From: Planctomycetaceae bacterium
GTDB lineage: Bacteria; Planctomycetota; Planctomycetia; Pirellulales; UBA1268
Assembly (NCBI GenBank): GCA_030616935.1
Contig: JAUWWJ010000080.1
Span: 1 to 7,101, forward strand
Length of the DNA stretch: 7,101 nt
Direction: 5' to 3'
Made by a program: the position numbers and the translations under genes. Positions 1 through 6,440 of the stretch are shown piece after piece (the first letter of the stretch is position 1; the number at the start of each line of letters is the position of its first letter). The notes beneath the pieces were generated by a model that saw only the letters and a program-made list of their open reading frames with translations, was not told the origin of the DNA and searched no databases.

Positions 1-49
1 ATCTAGATCGTAGTATCAGGGTTTTGGGCCAAACAGACAACCGTGAGGA
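1..49. other. Short stretch downstream of waaA, no feature seen
   Basis: These 49 bases follow the stop codon of the minus-strand waaA gene and run to the window edge. I see no open frame continuing here and no hairpin followed by a T-run on either strand, so there is no visible terminator for the secA-waaA transcript. The operon may continue beyond the left edge. Confidence 0.5.
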
Positions 50-1372
50 TCAAATTACGGGAAGGAAGTCTAAAATCCTTGAGGCAGTCAGTTTGGTGCC
101 GCCTTGTTTTTTTTCAATAAGTTTCTGAGCGCATGCGCCAAGCTTTCTGGAATACACTGGATCAATAAGACACTGAGTGACAAATTTTGTAAGTTCCACC
201 CCGCCGTGAACAACAACAGCAGCCTCTGCTTCAAGCAGTTCGGATACTTCGGCACGGAAGTTTCGTGTGTATGGACCGAAGCAGACGGCGGCTCCGTATG
301 CAGCAGGCTCGAGCATGTTTTGGCCGCCACGGAGCCCGTCAAGGCTGCCGCCGACAAAGGCCACGGTTGCAAGGCCCCACCACGCTGCAAGTTCACCAGT
401 CACATCCACAAGAAGAATAAATGACCTCTCCGATAGCTGGCTGGCTTGTTCGGTGAGTTTGCTTCGGGAATACCAGGGTATGTGGCAAGCATCGGGCTGC
501 TGCAAACGAAGTGTTAACCAGGTAGCAATCTCACGTGTCCGTTCAACGTGCCGAGGAACAAGAATAAGTTTAAGGGTAGGGTGTATTTTCTGTTGTTGTA
601 AGAATGTCTCAACGGCGAGCGATTCTTCTGGTTCCTGAGTGCTTCCTGCAATAAAGACAAGGTCCTCTCTGTCAATTCCAGTAATTTTTCTGAGCTGCCG
701 GATTTCATCATTGTGTTCGTGGCCGTGAATGCCATCAAACTTTAATGAGCCAATGGTTTCGACACGCGGAGCCCCAAGGTCCGTGAAGCGATCCGAATCC
801 TCTTGAGAACGGGACAACACAAGTGATATCCGCTGGACCATTAACGCTGCGATGCAACCCAATCGCTTGTAGCCTTGGTGGCTCTGCTCGCTCATGCGGC
901 CATTCACAACAACAACAGGAATTTTGTAGTCTTCTGCTATACGTAACAGGTTGGGCCAGATTTCCAATTCAGCAAGGACAAGCACATCTGGCCGTACCCG
1001 ATTGAAGGTTTGTTTGATCGCCCAACTAAAGTCTAGTGGGCAAGGGAAAACGTGGTCCTGCTCGCGGCCTTTGGTCGCGAGCTCTAGTCCAGTTGTCGTC
1101 GAACTTGAGAGGACACAATCAATGGGTTGATTCTTTAGGCCAGCTTGATTCTCCAGTTCATTCACAAGTGTCCGGATGAGTTGTACTTCTCCGACGCTTA
1201 CGCCGTGCAGCCAGATCCGACAGTGGTCCTTCGGGCAATCGGCCACGTGGACTCGCCCTGTGAGCCGCTCTCGAAGTGCAGCAACGGGCCGTTTGCCCGA
1301 AAGCCTTCGCCAAAGAACCCAGGGCAAGGCAGTAATACCCACCAGCAGATAGAGCAGGTTTAGGGCTATCAC
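50..1372 (-). CDS. waaA: 3-deoxy-D-manno-octulosonic acid (Kdo) transferase
   Basis: This gene encodes a 440-residue Kdo transferase (WaaA/KdtA, GT-B fold), which moves Kdo from CMP-Kdo onto the lipid A precursor at the cytoplasmic face of the inner membrane. Residues 1-21 form a hydrophobic N-terminal anchor, as is usual in the family. The N-domain has HGVSVGE (56-62), whose Glu is the expected catalytic base, then LAELEIWPNL (133-142) and NGRMSEQSHQGY (157-168). The C-domain has GSLKFD (208-213), GSTQEPEE (243-250), LVPRHVER (271-278), DVTGELAAWW (323-332), FVGGSL (339-344) and GGQNMLEPAAYG (349-360). The usual His of STH and GGHN is Gln at both places. Length matches the family (425 in E. 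coli). The start is GTG at 1372-1370, just after a purine-rich site, and the gene follows secA after 14 bases, which suggests co-transcription. Identification is firm; the acceptor and the number of Kdo units added cannot be told. Confidence 0.95.
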   Translation of the reverse strand: MIALNLLYLLVGITALPWVLWRRLSGKRPVAALRERLTGRVHVADCPKDHCRIWLHGVSVGEVQLIRTLVNELENQAGLKNQPIDCVLSSSTTTGLELATKGREQDHVFPCPLDFSWAIKQTFNRVRPDVLVLAELEIWPNLLRIAEDYKIPVVVVNGRMSEQSHQGYKRLGCIAALMVQRISLVLSRSQEDSDRFTDLGAPRVETIGSLKFDGIHGHEHNDEIRQLRKITGIDREDLVFIAGSTQEPEESLAVETFLQQQKIHPTLKLILVPRHVERTREIATWLTLRLQQPDACHIPWYSRSKLTEQASQLSERSFILLVDVTGELAAWWGLATVAFVGGSLDGLRGGQNMLEPAAYGAAVCFGPYTRNFRAEVSELLEAEAAVVVHGGVELTKFVTQCLIDPVYSRKLGACAQKLIEKKQGGTKLTASRILDFLPVI

Positions 1373-1386
1373 TACACCTCACCTAG
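1373..1386 (-). promoter_or_regulatory. Ribosome binding site in the secA-waaA gap
   Basis: The whole gap between the secA stop (TGA) and the waaA GTG is 14 bases. Read on the minus strand it is CTAGGTGAGGTGTA, containing GAGGTG, a good match to the anti-Shine-Dalgarno sequence, with four bases between GAGG and the GTG. It supports the GTG start and suggests that ribosomes ending secA can reinitiate on waaA. This is the clearest ribosome binding site in the window. Confidence 0.6.
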
Positions 1387-4300
1387 TCAGCCGGTGGACG
1401 CACTCGCGGAGCGGGCGCAACAGTTTTTATACTTTTTGCCACTACCGCAGGGGCATGGGTCGTTTCTTCCGACCTTTTGGCCACTATTACGAATCGGCTG
1501 GATTGGGCCAGAATCACTGCCATCTGACATCTGCCTTTCAGGCTCTTCAAATTGTGAGGCAGAAGGTGTGTCTTCATGGATAGCGGCCGTTTCCCGCCAG
1601 GTGCTTCGAAGAGCATCTTCTTCGACCTGTTCGATACGGTAGACGATGTCAATGACACGTTCATCAATGCCACTCCACATGAGATCGAATGTTCGCATGC
1701 CCTCGCGTTTATATTCAACCTTCGGGTCAACCTGGGCATATCCACGAAGACCAACGCTACTTCTCAGGTGATCCATCGCGAGAAGATGGTCTTTCCAAGC
1801 ATTGTCCAGTATCTGAAGGAGAACGGCACGCTCCATTCTTTGCATTTCAGTCCGAGGCGAATCGGGCTGTTTATGGCGCCGGGCGCTTGCTTTACAGAGT
1901 GTCTGTTTCAGCTCATCGAGGCTGGTGGGCGAGAGTGATGTTTCGTCAAGAGTTGAGTCAAACCGGTCTTTCACCCAGGCGATGAGTCCGTCGCGATCAA
2001 CTCTTCGTGACCCGTCGTCTTGGCGGCCAGTGAAATGGGCTAGTCCTACAAGTACAGGATATTCAACTTCTCGTTGCTGATAGGCCTCCCTCGCCTTTTC
2101 TCGCACGATCTCTTTGAATGCTTCGGGATCCGGATCATTTCCTGAGATTTCAGTCAGGTCTGAATCACGTAGTTCGATAGCAAATCGCCAGTCTGTCCAC
2201 GATCGTGCCGAAAAAACACCGAAGTCTGGCGCAAGGAATCGTTCGCCATCATTCAGGTCAACTTTCGCGACTGCTTCACTTGCTCGCTGTTGGAGCCATT
2301 CAGCAACATCATTTCGTCCGACACGCTTGAGGTCGCGGTCGTTTACGGAAAGCTTCCAACGTGCATTGGCAAAGCTTGCGAGAGCTGACCAGTTCCAGTC
2401 CCGTTCGTCCTCACTTTGGGGAAGGTTCTCTTCAACAGCCTCAAAGATTTGCGCTTCGGCCTGTCGTGTCGCTTGTTCGTGGGCAATTCGAATAGCTTCT
2501 TCCGGACTTAATCCACGAAAGTCAGCACTTTCAAGTTCACACGAAAGTTGAGATGAAGCCCACCCAGCAAATGTCTGCGCCCCGTAGTCTCTGTCGAGGA
2601 ATGTGTCGATGTGCTGATCTATTTGACGATCGACCATTTCGAGAATGAGTTCACGGCATTCACTGTCACGATCAAGAAGGACTTCATCGTCACTCTCTGC
2701 AGCATGACCTTCCAGGATTCGTTGCCGGAAACCGTAGACCCGTTTCCGCTGCTCATCCATTACCTCATCATATTCGAGTAGATTTTTTCGAATTTCAAAA
2801 TTTCGCTCCTCGACCTTTTTCTGTGCAGCTTCGACACGACGAGTGACCATCTTGCTTTCAATCGCCTCGCCGTCTTGCATGCCTAATCGAGTAAGTATAT
2901 TTTTCACCCACTCTCCAGCAAAAATTCGCATGAGGTCGTCCTCGAGCGAGAGGTAGAACCGGCTGCTCCCAGGATCGCCTTGGCGACCACATCGCCCACG
3001 AAGCTGAAGGTCAATTCGTCTTGATTCGTGCCGCTCCGTTCCAATAATCTGAAGCCCGCCCATCTCACGAACTTTGCTGCCCTCCGTCTTCATCTTTTCG
3101 CGTTCGGAAATAGTGTTGATGAGATTGTCCCACTCATCTTTTGGGACATCGAGCCGTGTTTCGTAGGTGTTTTGCAGTTGGGCCCACGCCATGGTTTCTG
3201 CATTGCCACCTAGAATGATGTCGGTGCCACGCCCAGCCATGTTTGTTGCTATTGTCACAGCGCTGAGTCGGCCTGCCTGTGCGACAATGTCTGCTTCACG
3301 CTGGTGCTGTTTCGCATTGAGCACTTGATGAGCAACTCCGCGCTTGTCGAGAAGGGACGCAAGCCGCTCGCTTTTTTCAATGGAAACCGTGCCGACAAGA
3401 ATGGGAAGTCCTTTTCGTTGCACACTTTGAATCTGGTCAACTGGAATGAACTCAGTTTTCTTTGTTCCTTTGAGTTGGAATTCAATGCCCTCGTCGGACT
3501 CCTTCGCAATACTTCCGATTTTGGTCGTTTTGTTTGAGAGGTTGACTGAGTCCCAGCGGCTAATTCGCTCGATTTCGTCAGCGACGGCGATCCATTTTTC
3601 ACGTTCGGTACGAAAGATAACGTCTGAGTGATTGACTCGCTGGAGAACACGGTTTGGAGGGATGGCAATAACGTCAAGTTTGTATATCTTCCAAAACTCA
3701 TTTGCCTCGGTCATTGCAGTCCCGGTCATACCGCCAAGTTTGTTGTATAGCTTGAAGAAATTCTGCAATGTGACCGTTGCCAGAGTCTGTGACTCTTCTT
3801 TAATTCGAACCCCTTCTTTTGCTTCGACAGCCTGATGAAGGCCGTCGGACCATTGGCGACCAGGCATAAGGCGACCGGTGAACTCGTCAACGATGACAAC
3901 ATCGCCTTGCTGGACAACGTAGTTCACATCAAGTTTATAAAGGTAGTGAGCCTTCAAAGCGTTGTCGATCAGGTGGGGCCACTCCATGTTGCCCGCAGTG
4001 TAGAAGCTTTCAACGCCCGCAAGTTTTTCAGCCTGCCGAACACCAGACTCTGTCAGACTTACCGTATGTTCTTTTTCCTGAACCTCGAAATAGTCATCTG
4101 CTTTGAGTTGACGTGCGACCTTGTCGGCTCGTGCGTATTTCGTGACGTCATCATGAGCAGGGCCGGAAATAATAAGAGGTGTTCGCGCCTCATCGATGAG
4201 AATATTGTCGACCTCATCGACGATTGCAAAGTTGAGCCGTCCCTGTGACTGCTGCATTTGACGGGGGAAGCGTTCGTCACCCCGAGCTGCCATCCGCATG

Positions 4301-4929
4301 TTGTCTCTCAGGTAGTCAAACCCAAATTCATTATTCGTTCCGTATGTGATATCGCAGGCATATGATCGTTGACGCTCATCAGACTCCATGCCAGATTGAA
4401 TCGCACCGACCGTAAGGCCGAGTCCCATGTAGAGAGGCCCCATCCATTCCATATCACGTCGGGCAAGATAGTCATTTACTGTAATGACGTGCACTCCCTT
4501 GCCTTCGAGTGCATTAAGATAAGCCGGGAGTGTTGCAACAAGTGTCTTACCTTCCCCCGTGATCATTTCGGCAATCGCCCCAGAGTGCAGGACCATGCCG
4601 CCGATAAGTTGCACGTCATAATGCCTCATGCTGAGGAAGCGGCGTCCAGCTTCACGGCACACAGCAAATGATTCTACAAGCAAGTCATCGAGGGTTTCGC
4701 CGGCCGATAGCCGATGTTTGAATTCGTCAGTTTGCGCTCGCAGTTCGGCATCCGTCATCGCCTCATATCGAGGCTCGAGCGAGTTAATTGCCTCGATCTT
4801 TGTTTCTAACCTTTTGAGATAACGAGCATTTGACGAGCCGAATAGACCGGTGATGGATCGCTCGACCCATGAACCTACGGCGGATGCAAAATTACTAACG
4901 AGGTCCCAGATGCGTTCCAGTTGTTCCAT
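1387..4929 (-). CDS. secA: Preprotein translocase ATPase SecA, long planctomycete-type form
   Basis: SecA is the ATPase that drives preproteins through SecYEG. This copy has 1180 residues. About 20 extra N-terminal residues precede the point where E. coli SecA begins. NBD1 carries Walker A GEGKT (125-129) and Walker B VDEVD (237-241). The preprotein cross-linking region lies around 250-390, followed by MTGTA (401-405). NBD2 has VGTVSIEKSE (512-521), MAGRGTDIILGGN (564-576) and motif VI QLRGRCGRQGD (642-652), with Cys where Ser is usual. The scaffold helix has RNFEIRKNLLEYDEVMDEQR (709-728). LDNAWKDHLLAMDHLR (1041-1056) and LRGYAQVDPKVEYKREG (1061-1077) follow. The C-terminus is a SEC-C zinc motif, with C1159, C1161, C1170 and C1171 as ligands. 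Extra length comes from an insert at about 458-505 and a helical wing region about 200 residues longer than in E. coli. ATG at 4929 is the plausible start, but no Shine-Dalgarno sequence precedes it; the leader is pyrimidine-rich. The reading frame is intact. Confidence 0.98.
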   Translation of the reverse strand: MEQLERIWDLVSNFASAVGSWVERSITGLFGSSNARYLKRLETKIEAINSLEPRYEAMTDAELRAQTDEFKHRLSAGETLDDLLVESFAVCREAGRRFLSMRHYDVQLIGGMVLHSGAIAEMITGEGKTLVATLPAYLNALEGKGVHVITVNDYLARRDMEWMGPLYMGLGLTVGAIQSGMESDERQRSYACDITYGTNNEFGFDYLRDNMRMAARGDERFPRQMQQSQGRLNFAIVDEVDNILIDEARTPLIISGPAHDDVTKYARADKVARQLKADDYFEVQEKEHTVSLTESGVRQAEKLAGVESFYTAGNMEWPHLIDNALKAHYLYKLDVNYVVQQGDVVIVDEFTGRLMPGRQWSDGLHQAVEAKEGVRIKEESQTLATVTLQNFFKLYNKLGGMTGTAMTEANEFWKIYKLDVIAIPPNRVLQRVNHSDVIFRTEREKWIAVADEIERISRWDSVNLSNKTTKIGSIAKESDEGIEFQLKGTKKTEFIPVDQIQSVQRKGLPILVGTVSIEKSERLASLLDKRGVAHQVLNAKQHQREADIVAQAGRLSAVTIATNMAGRGTDIILGGNAETMAWAQLQNTYETRLDVPKDEWDNLINTISEREKMKTEGSKVREMGGLQIIGTERHESRRIDLQLRGRCGRQGDPGSSRFYLSLEDDLMRIFAGEWVKNILTRLGMQDGEAIESKMVTRRVEAAQKKVEERNFEIRKNLLEYDEVMDEQRKRVYGFRQRILEGHAAESDDEVLLDRDSECRELILEMVDRQIDQHIDTFLDRDYGAQTFAGWASSQLSCELESADFRGLSPEEAIRIAHEQATRQAEAQIFEAVEENLPQSEDERDWNWSALASFANARWKLSVNDRDLKRVGRNDVAEWLQQRASEAVAKVDLNDGERFLAPDFGVFSARSWTDWRFAIELRDSDLTEISGNDPDPEAFKEIVREKAREAYQQREVEYPVLVGLAHFTGRQDDGSRRVDRDGLIAWVKDRFDSTLDETSLSPTSLDELKQTLCKASARRHKQPDSPRTEMQRMERAVLLQILDNAWKDHLLAMDHLRSSVGLRGYAQVDPKVEYKREGMRTFDLMWSGIDERVIDIVYRIEQVEEDALRSTWRETAAIHEDTPSASQFEEPERQMSDGSDSGPIQPIRNSGQKVGRNDPCPCGSGKKYKNCCARSASASTG

Positions 4930-5004
4930 GATGGTGATGTAAGGGGAAGAGAATAGCCGGTAATCGTTGGTGTGCGGTCTTCAGCCTCACCGCTTGTCGA
5001 ACGC

Positions 5005-5064
5005 ATGTTGACTACAGGTAGTTCCAAGAACCACACGGGGAGGTGCTCACTTTGCTGTCAACAT
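5005..5064. repeat. Spaced 8-base inverted repeat in the secA upstream region
   Basis: ATGTTGAC at 5005-5012 and its exact reverse complement GTCAACAT at 5057-5064 face each other across 44 bases. The right arm overlaps the start site predicted from the candidate secA promoter; the left arm lies in the presumed secA leader. It could be a paired operator or a long-range stem in the leader RNA. An 8-base match at this spacing can also arise by chance. Confidence 0.3.
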
Positions 5065-5068
5065 CTTA

Positions 5069-5098
5069 ATTCTCACAGCGATGGTGGTAGGGGGTCAA
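5069..5098 (-). promoter_or_regulatory. Candidate sigma-70-type promoter for secA-waaA
   Basis: Reading the minus strand, TTGACC (5098-5093, five of six to the -35 consensus) is followed by an 18-base spacer and GAGAAT (5074-5069, four of six to the -10 consensus). TG sits one base upstream of the -10, as in extended -10 promoters. Transcription would begin near 5061 and leave a leader of about 130 bases before the secA ATG. Promoter consensus is not well known in planctomycetes, so this is only a candidate. Confidence 0.3.
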
Positions 5099-5214
5099 GG
5101 TTACTCGCATTTTTTATTTTCAAAAGAAAGTGCCCTCATGGTCGGTTGTTTTTGGTCTTCTGCGGTCAAGTGTTTTCACAAATGGGGAAATCATGGTGGA
5201 AACAGTGATGTTCT

Positions 5215-5269
5215 CGGGGCTTCGCAGGCTCCGGGCAGCCTTGGCCAAGGGCCGGGTAAGGTGGCCCCG
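5215..5269. repeat. G/C-rich inverted repeats enclosing a 12-base palindrome
   Basis: CGGGGC (5215-5220) and GCCCCG (5264-5269) are exact reverse complements. Between them lies CCTTGGCCAAGG (5239-5250), a perfect 12-base palindrome. GGGCC (5249-5253) can also pair with GGCCC (5263-5267) around a nine-base loop. The alternatives compete, so one structure cannot be chosen by eye. No T-run follows on either strand, so this does not look like a terminator. The palindrome could instead be a protein binding site. Confidence 0.35.
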
Positions 5270-5298
5270 CTAGCCCATGGTTTCGTTTCCAGCGGCAC

Positions 5299-5382
5299 AC
5301 GGCAGGTGGTCCAACTGACATTTTTGCTGTGCTTCTGAAGCAAGCATGGTTCTTTGGTTGGGTGAGTGGGGCTCACTGCCGT
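5299..5382 (+). ncRNA. Possible structured RNA with a three-way junction
   Basis: Complementary segments nest in an order that would make a three-way junction. An outer stem joins ACGGCAG (5299-5305) to CTGCCGT (5376-5382). A second stem joins CCAAC (5311-5315) to GTTGG (5357-5361) and contains the palindromic TGCTTCTGAAGCA (5330-5342). A third hairpin is GTGAG (5362-5366) with CTCAC (5372-5376), which abuts the second stem and shares one base with the outer stem. I do not recognise a known family; SRP RNA, tmRNA, RNase P RNA and tRNA signatures are absent. The strand is uncertain, since the complements would also pair on the minus strand. It could be a leader element, a small RNA or chance. 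Confidence 0.22.
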
Positions 5383-5438
5383 CAAAATGTGCTGAGGGGT
5401 CCTGTTGGGTGCAGTGCAGAGGGGGTATGAGCCGCTCG

Positions 5439-5453
5439 GTTGTTCTCTACAAC
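5439..5453. other. Small hairpin-forming sequence upstream of the PhnP-like gene
   Basis: GTTGT (5439-5443) and ACAAC (5449-5453) can form a five-base-pair stem with a five-base loop. It lies about 85 bases before the ATG of the downstream gene. It could be part of that gene's leader RNA, but a hairpin this small is common by chance. Confidence 0.2.
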
Positions 5454-5537
5454 AGCATGCGGTGGAATCTGGTACCTTCTGGGTTTAATGGTTGTGACCT
5501 CGAAATAATTTCCCGATGAGTAGCGGTTCGTGTCTCT

Positions 5538-6350
5538 ATGTCTCCGTCGCATTTTGAAGTCGCATCGAGCCGAAGCCTCCAAGGCCAATTCGTTTTTCTT
5601 GGTACTGGTACAAGTGTTGGCGTGCCGGTTGTTGGGTGTGGTTGTGGTGTTTGTCAAAGTGATAATCCAAAAAATAAACGAACACGAACGAGTGTGGTCT
5701 TTGGGTTGCCTGACGGCATGCTACTTATCGATACGACTCCGGATCTTCGCTCACAGCTTTTGAGGGAACGCATCAGCTCAATTGACGCGATTGTTTACAC
5801 GCATGATCACGTCGATCACGTGTACGGCCTCGATGATATTCGCCCACTCTGTTTTCGTAAGGGCGGTCCGTTACCGGTATATTGTGAGCCTCGGGTGGAG
5901 CGACGAATTCGTCGAGCATTTGATTATGCGTTCGAGGAGCCTGTTGTTGCTGGAGGTGGTCTACCCAAGATGACCCTCCATCAAATAGGTCTCGACTCCT
6001 TTGGCTTGCTCGGAGCTACAGTTGTTCCTCTGCGGCTGCATCACGGTGCTTTTGAAGTGCTTGGCTTCAGGATCGGGAATGTTGCCTACTGTACCGATAC
6101 AAATGAAATACCAGACCAGACGTGGCCCTTACTCGAGGGTCTTGATGTTCTTGTTTTAGATTGTCTGCGACCAACACATCACCCCACACATTTTTCAATC
6201 GATGAAGCCGTTGAAGTGGCTCAGCGAATCGCTGCCCGCCAAACATACTTTGTTCATATGTCGCACGAGATTGACCATGGCTCGGTGTCGTCTTTGTTGC
6301 CCACCGGCATGGAGTTGGCGTATGACGGGCTGACTGTGCCATTATCGTGA
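5538..6350 (+). CDS. PhnP-like metallo-beta-lactamase-fold hydrolase
   Basis: This 270-residue protein belongs to the metallo-beta-lactamase fold and most resembles PhnP, a cyclic phosphodiesterase of phosphonate breakdown. The N-terminal strand FVFLGTGTSVGVP (18-30) leads into GCGCGVC (33-39), whose three Cys match the structural-zinc ligands of PhnP. The dinuclear metal motif THDHVDH (88-94) supplies H89, H91, D93 and H94. H169 in LHHG, D187 in YCTDTN, and H240 and H243 in FVHMSH complete the expected metal sites; the HxxH spacing matches the pair in PhnP that binds catalytic and structural zinc. The fold is complete and length is near family size (about 250), with a short N-terminal extension. 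An in-frame TGA lies at 5517-5519 and ATG at 5538 is the first start after it, but no good Shine-Dalgarno sequence is present. No other phn gene is in the window, so the substrate is unknown and I give no symbol. A related cyclic nucleotide or nuclease-like activity is possible. Confidence 0.9.
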   Translation: MSPSHFEVASSRSLQGQFVFLGTGTSVGVPVVGCGCGVCQSDNPKNKRTRTSVVFGLPDGMLLIDTTPDLRSQLLRERISSIDAIVYTHDHVDHVYGLDDIRPLCFRKGGPLPVYCEPRVERRIRRAFDYAFEEPVVAGGGLPKMTLHQIGLDSFGLLGATVVPLRLHHGAFEVLGFRIGNVAYCTDTNEIPDQTWPLLEGLDVLVLDCLRPTHHPTHFSIDEAVEVAQRIAARQTYFVHMSHEIDHGSVSSLLPTGMELAYDGLTVPLS

Positions 6351-6373
6351 CAAGGACACTGTGCCAGAAGTCA

Positions 6374-6397
6374 GGTTCGATGGATACGAGCCAGTTT
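6374..6397 (+). terminator. Weak hairpin between convergent genes, possible terminator
   Basis: GGTTCG (6374-6379) and CGAGCC (6387-6392) can pair through six positions, one of them G-U, around a seven-base loop, followed by AGTTTCCTTC. It lies 24 bases after the stop of the PhnP-like gene, where a terminator is expected. The stem is short and the T-run poor, so a factor-independent terminator is uncertain. On the minus strand the hairpin lacks a T-run. Confidence 0.25.
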
Positions 6398-6440
6398 CCT
6401 TCAGCGATGCCTGGCGTTCTTGTTGTCTCGCCTAGATTCG

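Larger units (their letters stand above)
4930..5537. other. Divergent intergenic region between secA and the PhnP-like gene
   Basis: These 608 bases separate two divergently transcribed genes and hold no open frame that I believe is coding. The secA-proximal part has a pyrimidine-rich leader, a spaced inverted repeat and a possible promoter. A short A/T-rich patch lies near 5105-5128. From about 5215 to 5455 the sequence is G/C-rich and full of short complementary segments that could fold as RNA. I see no convincing plus-strand promoter for the gene at 5538. The region is much longer than the other gaps here (14 and 90 bases), so it probably does more than hold two promoters. Confidence 0.6.

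Noticed and set aside
2114..2551. Long plus-strand open frame antisense to secA (145 codons)
   Set aside because: It is Ser- and Arg-rich, as expected from the complement of an acidic helical coding region, and SecA on the other strand is certain.
5081..5338. Plus-strand open frame of 85 codons in the intergenic region
   Set aside because: The product is low-complexity, has no recognisable domain, lacks a ribosome binding site and runs through the foldable G/C-rich block. It is most likely chance.
5191..5385. Minus-strand open frame of 64 codons upstream of secA
   Set aside because: No family resemblance and no start signal. It is Pro- and Thr-rich, as expected from the opposite strand of a G/C-rich segment.
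5440..5468. TTGTTC and TGGAAT 17 bases apart as a promoter for the PhnP-like gene
   Set aside because: Only three of six and four of six consensus positions match, which is not above chance in a region this long.
5346..5519. Plus-strand 57-codon open frame in phase with the PhnP-like gene, ended by TGA at 5517
   Set aside because: I considered a broken or read-through N-terminal extension of the hydrolase. The fold is complete without it, the sequence resembles no known domain, and no selenocysteine-type structure is evident after the TGA.
5382..5657. Minus-strand open frame of 91 codons overlapping the PhnP-like gene start
   Set aside because: It overlaps a well-supported gene on the other strand and its product is low-complexity (Thr, Asn, Arg) with no recognisable domain.
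6374..6392. GGTTCGA resembling a tRNA T-loop
   Set aside because: No acceptor stem, anticodon arm or CCA-side pairing fits around it. It is better described as one arm of a weak hairpin.
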